Part shown: piece by piece, positions 48,661 to 56,379 of the stretch
Position numbering within the stretch: the first letter of the stretch is position 1
Layout of the letters: each line of letters starts with the position of its first letter
Source of the DNA: Crossiella equi
Lineage (GTDB): Bacteria > Actinomycetota > Actinomycetes > Mycobacteriales > Pseudonocardiaceae
DNA: 64,000 nucleotides
NCBI RefSeq assembly: GCF_017876755.1
Contig: NZ_JAGIOO010000001.1
Location: 1,054,001 to 1,118,000, forward strand
Direction of reading: 5' to 3'
Position numbers and translations under genes: made by a program
Notes under the pieces: model-generated
The model's input: only the letters and a program-made list of their open reading frames with translations
What the model was told of the DNA's origin: nothing
Databases searched by the model: none

Positions 48661-49757
48661 GCGAGCGCGAGACCTGGCTGCTGCCGCTGTCCGCGCGGCA
48701 CCCCGCCGTGCTGGCGGCGATGCGGCTGCGGCTGGCCGACTGGCTGCGGGCCCACCCGGACGCCTCGTTGCGGGACGTGTCCTTCACCCTGGCCCGGGGT
48801 CGCGAGGAGTTCGACCACCGCTGCGTGGTGCTCGCCAGCGACCACACCGAGGCCGTCGAGGCGCTGGCCGCGCCGGTCAGCGCACGGCGCGTGCACGGCC
48901 GGGTCGGCGCGTCCTTCCTCGGCCCCGAGGCGGCCGACCCGTGGGTGAGCCTGGCCGACCGCTGGTGCCAGGGCGTGCCCGCCGACCTCACCCAGCGGCG
49001 GAACGGGCGGCGCCTGCACCTGCCCGGCTACGCCTTCCGCCGCGCGGGCATGGCCGTGCCGCCGGTGGAGCCCGCCGAGGTGCTGGCCCTGGCCGGGCTG
49101 ACCGACGCGGTGCTGGCCACCGCGGGCCCGGCCGAGCTGGACCGCTACCAGCACCGCCTGCGCCGCCTCACCGGCGTGGGCCCCGACCTGGCCGGTGCGT
49201 CCACTGTGGACGCCGTGACCAAGGCGCTGGCCGACGCGCTGGCCACCGACGGCGCGGACACCGACCCGGACGTGGAGTCGGTGACCCCGCTGGCGCCGGT
49301 ACCGCTGCGCCTGGTGTTCACCGACCAGGTGCGCACCCAGGGCCGCGAGGACAACAACGTGCTGGCCACGGTCCGCCTGGACGGGCCCCCGGACACCGTT
49401 GCCCTGCAACGGCTGTTCACCGACCTGCAAGCGCGGGAGCCCGCGCTGCGCACGGTCGTGCACCGCGACGGCGACCGCTGGTTCGCCCACGTCCGCACCC
49501 GGCCGCTGGCCGAGCTGACCGTGGCCGAGGCCACCACCGACGAACACAGCCGGGCGGCTGTCACCGAATGGGCCACCACCCCGTTCGAGCTGCTCGACGC
49601 ACCACTGGTCCGCGCCCTGGTCACCACCCGAGGGGACCTGGCCGTGCTCGCCTACCGCGCGATCACCGGACCCGACGAGCTCAACGCCATGCTCGGCCGC
49701 CTCCACGAGGAGTACCGGGCTGGTCTGTCCCGAACACTGGAGGGGAACTTCGCATGA
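48657..49757 (+). CDS. Split PKS post-KS linker fused to a partial condensation domain
   Basis: A 366-residue protein that continues the assembly line as a separate chain. Residues 1-150 match the region that normally follows a ketosynthase (LLPLSARHPAVLAAM, then LARGREEFDHRCVV and LPGYAFRR), the flanking subdomain that usually leads to an acyltransferase, which is missing. Residues 215-360 look like the N-terminal half of a condensation domain; the place of HHxxxDG reads YRAITGPDE, so it is not catalytic. It starts at GTG 48657, overlapping the KS stop by four bases, with GAGGAGG upstream, so it is a true second gene and not a sequencing break. A docking or gatekeeping role is inference. Confidence 0.75.
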   Translation: MSERETWLLPLSARHPAVLAAMRLRLADWLRAHPDASLRDVSFTLARGREEFDHRCVVLASDHTEAVEALAAPVSARRVHGRVGASFLGPEAADPWVSLADRWCQGVPADLTQRRNGRRLHLPGYAFRRAGMAVPPVEPAEVLALAGLTDAVLATAGPAELDRYQHRLRRLTGVGPDLAGASTVDAVTKALADALATDGADTDPDVESVTPLAPVPLRLVFTDQVRTQGREDNNVLATVRLDGPPDTVALQRLFTDLQAREPALRTVVHRDGDRWFAHVRTRPLAELTVAEATTDEHSRAAVTEWATTPFELLDAPLVRALVTTRGDLAVLAYRAITGPDELNAMLGRLHEEYRAGLSRTLEGNFA

Positions 49758-50827
49758 CCGTCACCGACGTGACCAGGATCGACCGCATCGAGGACAACCC
49801 GGTGCTGGCCCAGGACTGGCGCGGCCGCGCGCCGCTGCCGATGAGCGCCGACAGCGCGTTCAACGGCTACATCGCCGCCAACGTGCTCTTCGCGCTCAAC
49901 CGCCTCGGGGTACTGGCCGAGTTCGAGACCGCCGGGTACGTCGACGTCCCGGCCTTCTGCGCGCAGCGCTCGGTGGACGAGCCGATGTTCCGCTCCTTCG
50001 TCCACGCCGCCCGCTCCTTCGGGCACGTGCACGTCGACGGCGACAAGGTCTCCCTCACCGACGCCGGGCGCGAGGTCGTGCGCATGCACGGCTTCTTCAC
50101 CTGGGCCGTGGGCGGCTACAACGAGGTCTTCGCCAACGCGGGCACACTGGCCACCGGCGAGCGCCGGTACAGCCACGACGTGCTGCGCGATGAGGGCATG
50201 GTGGCGCTGGGCTCGGCGCAGTGCGACCGCGAGCTGATGGCGCACATCCTCGACGAGGTGCTGGCCGAGGTGGACTTCAGCGTGCTGGCCGACCTGGGCA
50301 GCGGCACCTCCGCCCGCGTCAGCCGCGTGGTCAAGGGCCGCCCCGGCGCCCGCGGTCTGGGCCTGGACATCAGCGGTCCGGCCACCGAGATCGCGCACCG
50401 CACCATCGCCGAGGCCGGGATGGCCGACCGGGTGCGCGCCATCCAGACCGACGTGCTCGACGTCGTGCTGGCCGCGGAGCACCGCGAGGCCATCGCCGAG
50501 GTGGACGCGGTGATGAGCTTCTTCCTGCTGCACGACCTCCTGGCCAACCCCGCCACCCGCCGGGACATCCTGCCCCGCATGCGCGAGGTCTTCCCCAAGG
50601 CCCGCACGTTCCTGCTCGCCGACACGGTGATCCGCCCGCAGCGCGACGAGGACGCCACGCTGCCGGTGTTCTCCACCGGGTTCGAGCTGGCGCACGCGCT
50701 GATGGGCGTGCCGCTGCACACCAAGGAGGCCTACGAGGAGCTGTTCACCGAGGCCGGCCTGCACATCCGCCGCGCGGTGCCCTTCGGCGCCCCGCACTCG
50801 TGGCTGTTCGTCCTGGAAGCGCGGTGA
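49754..50827 (+). CDS. SAM-dependent C-methyltransferase, beta-methyltryptophan cassette type
   Basis: A 357-residue methyltransferase with an N-terminal helical domain and a Rossmann domain whose SAM loop is LADLGSGTSARVSRV near 180. MSFFLLHDLLANP near 250 and the C-terminal HSWLFVLEAR complete the fold. Together with the next two genes (cupin, fold-type I aminotransferase) it matches the gene sets MarI/MarH/MarG of maremycin and StnQ1/StnK3/StnR of streptonigrin, in which the methyltransferase adds a methyl to the beta-carbon of indolepyruvate. Alpha-ketoacid methyltransferases of the MppJ and MrsA kind are close alternatives, so the keto acid could be another. ATG 49754 overlaps the previous stop by four bases. 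Confidence 0.8.
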   Translation: MTVTDVTRIDRIEDNPVLAQDWRGRAPLPMSADSAFNGYIAANVLFALNRLGVLAEFETAGYVDVPAFCAQRSVDEPMFRSFVHAARSFGHVHVDGDKVSLTDAGREVVRMHGFFTWAVGGYNEVFANAGTLATGERRYSHDVLRDEGMVALGSAQCDRELMAHILDEVLAEVDFSVLADLGSGTSARVSRVVKGRPGARGLGLDISGPATEIAHRTIAEAGMADRVRAIQTDVLDVVLAAEHREAIAEVDAVMSFFLLHDLLANPATRRDILPRMREVFPKARTFLLADTVIRPQRDEDATLPVFSTGFELAHALMGVPLHTKEAYEELFTEAGLHIRRAVPFGAPHSWLFVLEAR

Positions 50828-50833
50828 GCTGAG

Positions 50834-51199
50834 ATGGCCGAGATCCACACCAACCTGCCCATCCCGCTGGCCGTGGCCGGGCACCACCAGCCCGCGCCGT
50901 TCTACCTGACCGCGGACATGTTCGGTGGCCTGCCCGTGCAGCTGGCGGGCGGCGAGCTGAGCGCGCTGGTCGGCAAGCCGGTGGCCGACCCGCACACCCA
51001 CGAGGTCGACGAGATCTACTTCCTGGTCTCCCCCACCCCCGGCGGCGCGCGCATCGAGGTCCAGCTGGACGGGGAGAAGTACGAGCTGACCTCCCCGGCG
51101 GTCATGCGCATCCCGGCGGGCGGCGAGCACTGCTTCCTCACCCTGGAGGCCGAACGCGGCAGCTACTGCTTCGGCGTGCTCATCGGGGACAGGACGTGA
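50834..51199 (+). CDS. Small cupin, MarH/StnK3-like
   Basis: A 121-residue single-domain cupin with a complete metal site: H54, H56 and E60 in HTHEVDE and H99 in GGEHCF. In the beta-methyltryptophan pathways the equivalent cupin works with the aminotransferase to set the beta-carbon configuration, probably by epimerising the methylated keto acid. It starts six bases after the methyltransferase stop and overlaps the aminotransferase start by four bases, exactly the company expected for that role. Cupins are versatile, so an oxygenase role cannot be excluded. Confidence 0.78.
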   Translation: MAEIHTNLPIPLAVAGHHQPAPFYLTADMFGGLPVQLAGGELSALVGKPVADPHTHEVDEIYFLVSPTPGGARIEVQLDGEKYELTSPAVMRIPAGGEHCFLTLEAERGSYCFGVLIGDRT

Positions 51200-52248
51200 G
51201 CAGCGCGCTGGCCGCCGCGCACGCCGCCCGCACGGACGGCATGACCCGGCTGCACCTGAGCGAGAACGTGCACGGTGCCAGCCCGGCGGCGATCCGTGCC
51301 GCCTCGGCCGCGCTGGCCTCGGTCAGCGTCTACCCCGACCCGGCGCGGGCCGGGGTGGCCGAGGCCGTCGCCGCGCACCACCGGCTCGCGCCCGCGCAGG
51401 TGGCGGTGGCCAACGGCAGTGACGAGCTGGTGCTGCTGACCAGCCTCGCCCTCGGCGACCCGGCCAAGCCCGGTCTCACCACGGCGGGCACCTTCCCCGG
51501 GTACGAGACCTGCCTGACCACCGGCGGCCGGGGCTGCACGGCACTGCCGCTGTCCGGCGGGCGGCTGGACGTCGAGCGGTTCGCCGCCGAGCTGCCCCGG
51601 CACGGCATCGGGTACGTGTGCAACCCGCACAACCCGAGCGGCGCCGTGCTCGACCGGGACGAGCTGGCGCACCTGGTGCGCGCGGCCGGGAGCAGTGGTG
51701 TGCCGCTGGTCTTCGACGAGGCCTACCTGGAGTTCGCCGACCCGGACACCCCGCAGGTCCGCGACCACCTGGACGGGGACGCACCGGTGGTGGCCCTGCG
51801 CACGCTGTCCAAGGCCTACGGGCTGGCGGCGCTGCGCATCGGATATGCCATCGGCGCGGCCGGCCAGCTGGCCGCGCTGCGGGCGGCGCAGGGCACGATG
51901 CCGTTCAGCGCCAACACGATCGCCCAGGCGGCGGCGATCGCGGCCCTGGCCGACCAGGACCACCTGGAAGACGTCCGGAAGTCCAATGTGGACCGCCGCG
52001 AGTGGTTCTACGCCCAGCTGGCCGCCCGGGGCCGGGGCTTCCTGCCCTCGGTGACCAACTTCGTCGCGGTCGCGGTCACCGACTCCCGCACCGCGCAGGA
52101 CCGGCTGGCCGCCGAGCACCGGATCCTGGTGCGCGACGCGGGCCTGTTCGGCTTCCCGGGCCACCTGCGGGTGTCCCTGGGCCACCAGGACGACCTGCTC
52201 CGCCTGCTCGACGCCCTGGACGAGATCGCACCGGTGGAAGGGAAGTGA
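51196..52248 (+). CDS. Fold-type I PLP aminotransferase (HisC-like), MarG/StnR-like
   Basis: A 350-residue aminotransferase of the histidinol-phosphate aminotransferase group. PLP-site features: NGSDELVLL near 75, the conserved NPHNPSG near 140, the FDEAYLEF Asp, and the Schiff-base lysine K206 in TLSKAYGLAALRIGY. By context it would convert tryptophan to indolepyruvate and then reaminate the beta-methylated keto acid. A true histidine-biosynthesis role is unlikely, as no other his gene is nearby and the gene is overlapped by four bases on both sides within the biosynthetic operon. Alternatively it could supply an amine for the EctC substrate. Confidence 0.85.
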   Translation: MSSALAAAHAARTDGMTRLHLSENVHGASPAAIRAASAALASVSVYPDPARAGVAEAVAAHHRLAPAQVAVANGSDELVLLTSLALGDPAKPGLTTAGTFPGYETCLTTGGRGCTALPLSGGRLDVERFAAELPRHGIGYVCNPHNPSGAVLDRDELAHLVRAAGSSGVPLVFDEAYLEFADPDTPQVRDHLDGDAPVVALRTLSKAYGLAALRIGYAIGAAGQLAALRAAQGTMPFSANTIAQAAAIAALADQDHLEDVRKSNVDRREWFYAQLAARGRGFLPSVTNFVAVAVTDSRTAQDRLAAEHRILVRDAGLFGFPGHLRVSLGHQDDLLRLLDALDEIAPVEGK

Positions 52249-52994
52249 GCGAGATGTTGCGACACTGGCCGATCGCGGGCCTGCGCCTGAGCACCCCCGA
52301 GGTGGAGCTGCGCTGGCCGAGCCTGGCCGACCTGGACGAGCTGGCCGAGGTCGCCGCGGGCGGGGTGCACGACCCGAAGGACATGCCGTTCTTCTCCCAC
52401 TGGACCGACGGCCCGCCGGAGCTGGTCGCCCGCCGGGTGGTCCAGCGCCACTGGAACTCCCTGGGCGCCTGGACCCCCAACGACTGGACGCTGTACCTGG
52501 TCGCGGTGCACCAGGGCCAGGTCATCGGCTGCTACAGCATGGGCGCCCGGGACTTCCACCTCACCCGCGAGGTCCTGGGCACCGCGTGGCTGGGCACCCC
52601 GTTCCAGGGCAAGGGCCTGGGCACCTACGCCCGGGCGGCCATGCTGCACCTGGCCTTCGAGGGCCTGGGCGCGGACTACTCCTTCTCCGTGGTCCAGCGG
52701 TCCAACACCGCCTCCCAGACGGTGTTCAAGAAGCTGGGCTTCCAGCTGGACGGCATGCAGGTCAACCAGGTCCGGGGCCGCCAGGTCCTCAGCGACCGCT
52801 ACCGCATGGACCGCCAGACCTGGGAGGAGAACCGCTCGATCCCGGTCGAGGTCCACGGCCTGGCCCCGGCCCTGCCGCTGTTCGGCCTCGGCCCGGACAA
52901 CGCGCCCACGGCCGAACCGGTGGCCGCGCGGCCGATGGTGACCGCCGAGGTGCTGTCCGGGGTGCGGGTGGACTTCGAGGGCTCGGACGCCTGA
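52245..52994 (+). CDS. GNAT-family acetyltransferase in the biosynthetic operon
   Basis: A 249-residue GNAT of the RimJ/RimL-like type: an acceptor-side N-terminal half, TAWLGTPFQGKGLGTYARAA near 115-134 holding the acetyl-CoA loop QGKGLG, and SNTASQTVFKKLGF near 160. A 55-residue Pro/Ala-rich tail follows. It would acylate an amine. Within this cluster it could cap the product, give self-resistance, or, as EctA is also a GNAT, make an N-acetyl diamine for EctC; the last is speculation. GTG 52245 overlaps the aminotransferase stop by four bases; ATG 52254 is an alternative. It is the last gene of the rightward operon. Confidence 0.85.
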   Translation: MSEMLRHWPIAGLRLSTPEVELRWPSLADLDELAEVAAGGVHDPKDMPFFSHWTDGPPELVARRVVQRHWNSLGAWTPNDWTLYLVAVHQGQVIGCYSMGARDFHLTREVLGTAWLGTPFQGKGLGTYARAAMLHLAFEGLGADYSFSVVQRSNTASQTVFKKLGFQLDGMQVNQVRGRQVLSDRYRMDRQTWEENRSIPVEVHGLAPALPLFGLGPDNAPTAEPVAARPMVTAEVLSGVRVDFEGSDA

Positions 52995-53013
52995 GCCGCC
53001 CGTCCACACCGGA

Positions 53014-53042
53014 CCGCCCGCGGCCGCTCAGGTCGCGGGCGG
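53014..53042. terminator. Hairpin at the end of the biosynthetic operon
   Basis: CCGCCCGCG and its complement CGCGGGCGG, 11 bases apart. The hairpin spans the last codons of the convergent LuxR-type gene and lies 19 bp after the GNAT stop. Confidence 0.55.
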
Positions 53043-55166
53043 ACCCCGGTGCCCCAGCCAGTCCGCGACCTCGGTCCGGCTGCTGAGGTCGAGCTTGGCC
53101 AGCACGCTGGCCACGTGGGACTCGACCGTGCCGCGTGCGATGCCCAGCTGGCCCGCGATGTCGCGGTTGGTCAGCCCCCGCCCCACCAGCTCCGCCACCT
53201 GGGCCTCCCGCGCGGTCAGCAGCCGCGGCGGTTTCGGCTCGTGCCGGGTGGTGGTGCGGGCGAAGGCCACCGCGCGCGCCACGTCCGCGCCGTGGCGGCG
53301 GCCCCGGTCGTGGGCCGCCTGGTAACCGCGCTCGCCCAGTACCGGCAGCAGCTCGCGGGCCCAGCCGGGGTCCGGGTCCGGCCACAGCCCGTGGCTGGCG
53401 CCGAGCAGCTGGGCGGCCTGCACGTGCCTGCCGGTGGCGCGGTGCACCTGGGCCAGCAGGCGCAGGTGCTGACAGGTGCCGAGCACGTCCTCGAACCGCG
53501 CCGCGTTGAACAGCCCGGCGAAGGCGGCCTGGGCGGCGGAGGCGTGGTCGCCACGCGTGAGGTGGGCCTGCCCCAGGGCGTGGTGGAAGTGCGTGCGCAC
53601 CCAGTCGTGCCGGTCCGGGCCGCAGTCGGCGAGGTGGCGGGCGGGTGCGGCCGGGGCGGTCGGGGTCAGAGCCAGCCGCGCCGCGGTGGCGGCGAGCCGG
53701 GAGGTGGGGTGGCCCGCGGCCTGGAAGGCGTCCGCGGCCTGGCCGAACAGCGCGGCGGCGCGGGTCCGGTCGTCGGCGAGCAGTGCGGCGTGCGCCAGGA
53801 CCAGCAGGCCCTGGCCGGTGGCGGTGGCGTCGTCGTGCTGCCTGCCCCAGGCCAGCACCTCCCGCGCCAGCCCGGCCGCCGCGGCGGTGCCGTCGAGGTG
53901 GGCCGCGACGAACTGGGCACCGGCCCGTGCCGCACCGGGTTCGACGGTGCCCGCCAGCGCCCGCCGCGCCCAGCGCCGTCCCTCGGCCGGGTGGCCGCAG
54001 CCGTGCCAGAAGAAGTCCAGCGCCGCCACCAGGGTCAACGCCTCGGTGGCCAGGCCCGGGGTGGCCAGCGCGTGCTCCAGTGCGGCGCGGACGTTCCCGC
54101 GCTCGGTCCGGAACTGGGCGGCGAGCGCGGCCTGGTCGGTACCGGCGCGCCAGCGGCGCTGGGCCTGGACGGCGAGCGCGGTGACGTGGCGGAGGTGGCG
54201 GGTGCGGATCCGGGACAGCTCCCCGCGCCCGCGCAGCACCTCCACCCCGAACTGGCGCATCGCGGCGGTCAGCCGGTACCGGCCCTCCACCACCTGCACG
54301 ACCGACTTCGCGGTCACCGCCCGCAGCACGGACCCCGGGTGGAACCCGTCGTCCGCGCACACCGCCTCGACGGACTCGCGTGAGGCGCTGTCGGCGAAGA
54401 CCGCCAACCGGGTCCACAGCAGCTGTTCCCCGGTCGAGAGCAGGTCGAAGCTCCACCGGAGGACGGCGTGCAGCGTCCGGTGCCTGGGGTGCCTACCCGG
54501 GCTGGTGCGGTCCAGCAGCGTGAAGTCGGCGGCCAGGCGCGCGGCCAGGGCCTCCGGGGTCAGCGTGCCCAGCCACGAGGCCGCGATCTCGATGGCGAGC
54601 GGGACCCCGTCGAGGCGGGCGCAGACATCGTGGACGGCCGCCCAGTTGTCCGAGGTCAGGACGAACCCGGGCCACCGCTGCGCGGCGCGGTCGGTGAACA
54701 GCCGGACCGCGTCCAGCCGCCTGGCCTCCGCCGCCCCCGACACCTCGGGCAGCTCGAACGGTCGCAGCCGGACCACGTGCTCGCCCGGCACCCCCAGCGG
54801 CTGCCTGCTGGTGACGAGCACCCGCAGCCCCGGCACGGCCGCCAGGAGCTCGCCGAGCTGCTCGGCGCACGCGGCCACGAGGTGCTCGCAGCTGTCCACG
54901 ACCAGCAGCGACCCCTGCCCCAGCGGCAACCCAGCCAGTCCGGCGGCCAGACCCGCCTCGTCCCGCACGGCGTCCAGAGCCAGCCAGTGCACCGTGGTCC
55001 GCTCGGCCAGGCGCCTGCCGGCGGCCACCGCGAGCCGGGTCTTGCCCACCCCGCCCAGCCCGGTGAGCGTGACCAGGCGGTGCCCGGCGAGCAGCGCGCA
55101 CACCTCGGCCAGCTCGGCACGGCGCCCGACGAGCCGGTTCGGCGGGACGGGCAACGCTCCCGGCAA
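53028..55166 (-). CDS. LuxR-family regulator with AAA-type ATPase domain
   Basis: A 712-residue regulator. The N-terminal NTPase domain has the P-loop LTGLGGVGKTRLAV near 35 and LLVVDSCEHLV near 90, with the STAND-type RLDGVPLAIEIAASWL segment near 210. A long helical TPR-like middle follows, and a C-terminal LuxR HTH (LTAREAQVAELVGRGLTNRD and TVESHVASVLAKL). Such proteins are common pathway-specific activators next to secondary-metabolite clusters and act as ATP-dependent switches. I chose TTG 55166, which has GAGGA six bases upstream and directly precedes the conserved NRLVGRRAEL; the longer reading to 55292 has no better signal. It converges on the biosynthetic operon, so control of that cluster is likely but inferred. 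Confidence 0.9.
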   Translation of the reverse strand: MPGALPVPPNRLVGRRAELAEVCALLAGHRLVTLTGLGGVGKTRLAVAAGRRLAERTTVHWLALDAVRDEAGLAAGLAGLPLGQGSLLVVDSCEHLVAACAEQLGELLAAVPGLRVLVTSRQPLGVPGEHVVRLRPFELPEVSGAAEARRLDAVRLFTDRAAQRWPGFVLTSDNWAAVHDVCARLDGVPLAIEIAASWLGTLTPEALAARLAADFTLLDRTSPGRHPRHRTLHAVLRWSFDLLSTGEQLLWTRLAVFADSASRESVEAVCADDGFHPGSVLRAVTAKSVVQVVEGRYRLTAAMRQFGVEVLRGRGELSRIRTRHLRHVTALAVQAQRRWRAGTDQAALAAQFRTERGNVRAALEHALATPGLATEALTLVAALDFFWHGCGHPAEGRRWARRALAGTVEPGAARAGAQFVAAHLDGTAAAAGLAREVLAWGRQHDDATATGQGLLVLAHAALLADDRTRAAALFGQAADAFQAAGHPTSRLAATAARLALTPTAPAAPARHLADCGPDRHDWVRTHFHHALGQAHLTRGDHASAAQAAFAGLFNAARFEDVLGTCQHLRLLAQVHRATGRHVQAAQLLGASHGLWPDPDPGWARELLPVLGERGYQAAHDRGRRHGADVARAVAFARTTTRHEPKPPRLLTAREAQVAELVGRGLTNRDIAGQLGIARGTVESHVASVLAKLDLSSRTEVADWLGHRGPPAT

Positions 55167-55295
55167 GACTGGTCCTCTTCTGTGGCACTGGGTGGGGTTT
55201 CCACCGAGCGTGCCAGCGAGGCCAGCCAAGATCGTTGTAGGCGCCCACAGGAATGGACGGGCCGGTTTTGTCCCGGACGACAACCCGGGCACGGC

Positions 55296-55571
55296 TCAGG
55301 CGAGGTCGACCACCTGGTGGCCGTCCGGGCGCAGGCCGGGACCGGTGTCCAGGCGGCGCGGGTTGACCACCGGGAGCTGCTCGACCCCCGTCCTCGGGCC
55401 GCAGCGCCTCCCGGATCACCGGGTTGGCGAAGCCGTCGCCGTAGAACTCGGGGGTGTCCACGTGGTCGACCCCAGCTCCACGGCCCGGCGCGGCAGCGCG
55501 ACGGCCCCGGCGGGCCGCTCGTGCAGCCGTTCGAGCCGCAGGGCGCCGTACCCGGCGAACGGAGCGGTCAT
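55296..55571 (-). pseudogene. Decayed aldo/keto reductase
   Basis: It begins at ATG 55571 as MTAPFAGYGALRLER and runs in frame to VELG. A missing base in a G run (near 55470) breaks it, and the next frame reads VDHVDTPEFYGDGFANP, the conserved NADPH-dependent AKR segment with the catalytic Asp and Tyr. After REALRPED a further jump leads to LPVVNPRRLDTGPG and a stop at 55296, so an internal piece and the C-terminal half are lost. Its start overlaps the stop of the TetR gene by four bases, so it was once co-transcribed with it. Confidence 0.75.
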
Positions 55572-56125
55572 GACAGGTCCTCCTCGATCGGGCCGCGCAG
55601 CGCGACGGCCAACAGCTCGGCCAGGTACAGCGCGGCGACCCGCCGCGCGAGCGGGGCGGCCAGCTCCCGCGCCCGCTCCGGTTCGTGCTGCCCGGCCTTG
55701 GCCAGCCAGGCCACCACGCAGTCGTGCACCAGCCCACGCAGCCGCCCGACCATGTCGCCGACGATCGCGCCGAGCGCCGGATCAGTGGTCGCCTCGCCCC
55801 AGATCTGCACCACGAACCGGGCCTCGACGGGGTTGATCTCGGCGACCAGGCGGGCCAGCAGCTCATCGGGATCCGGCGGGGCCGCGCTGGCGGCGTACCC
55901 CCTGAGCACCTCGGCCCGCCTGGCGAGCACCACGGTCGCGGTGGCCTGGACCAGGTCGGCCTTGTTGCGGTAGTGCGCGTAGATCGACCCGGCGGACAGG
56001 CCCGACTCGGCGGTGATGTCGGCGATCGAGGTCCGCTCCAGGCCACGCCGCCCGAAGCAGCACAACGCCGCCTCGGCGATCTGGGTGCGCCGGAGCTCCT
56101 TGCGCGCGTCGGTCAGCCGTGGCAC
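55568..56125 (-). CDS. TetR-family transcriptional regulator
   Basis: A 185-residue regulator with a standard TetR HTH at about 25-47 (TSIADITAESGLSAGSIYAHY) followed by the NKADLV helix. The C-terminal helical domain includes the RGLVHDCVVAWLAKAG and LYLAELLAVAL helices and reveals no ligand. GTG 56125 has GGGAGGGGG upstream. A perfect AAGAAC-TCTG-GTTCTT palindrome just before this is a likely self-operator. The gene it overlaps downstream is a broken aldo/keto reductase, so it may now regulate little beyond itself or genes elsewhere. Confidence 0.9.
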   Translation of the reverse strand: MPRLTDARKELRRTQIAEAALCCFGRRGLERTSIADITAESGLSAGSIYAHYRNKADLVQATATVVLARRAEVLRGYAASAAPPDPDELLARLVAEINPVEARFVVQIWGEATTDPALGAIVGDMVGRLRGLVHDCVVAWLAKAGQHEPERARELAAPLARRVAALYLAELLAVALRGPIEEDLS

Positions 56126-56141
56126 CGAGCCCCCTCCCAAA

Positions 56142-56157
56142 AAGAACTCTGGTTCTT
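56142..56157. promoter_or_regulatory. Palindromic operator of the TetR gene
   Basis: AAGAAC-TCTG-GTTCTT, a perfect 6-4-6 dyad 17 bp before the TetR start, in an AT-richer patch. Position and size suit autorepression by the TetR protein. Confidence 0.5.
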
Positions 56158-56379
56158 CTTGTTCGAAGACTAGCAGAACTACCGTTTTGTTTGAGCTGGG
56201 TCCGGTAACGCCAGCGGGCATCGGCCCGACACGCCAGCGCCGGAGGCCCGGCCACCGCCCTACCCCCCGAGGCGGTCCGGGCCTCCGGCCCACGAAGCCC
56301 GTCGACGTCCTCCCGTCCCCCGTGTGGGGGAGAATCACGGCGCCGTGCCACGCACCGTGCAGGCGGAGGGAGACCCACT

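Noticed and set aside
51196-52248. Histidine-biosynthesis hisC
   Set aside because: The fold matches, but the gene overlaps cupin and GNAT genes in a biosynthetic operon and no other his gene is near; a cassette aminotransferase fits better.
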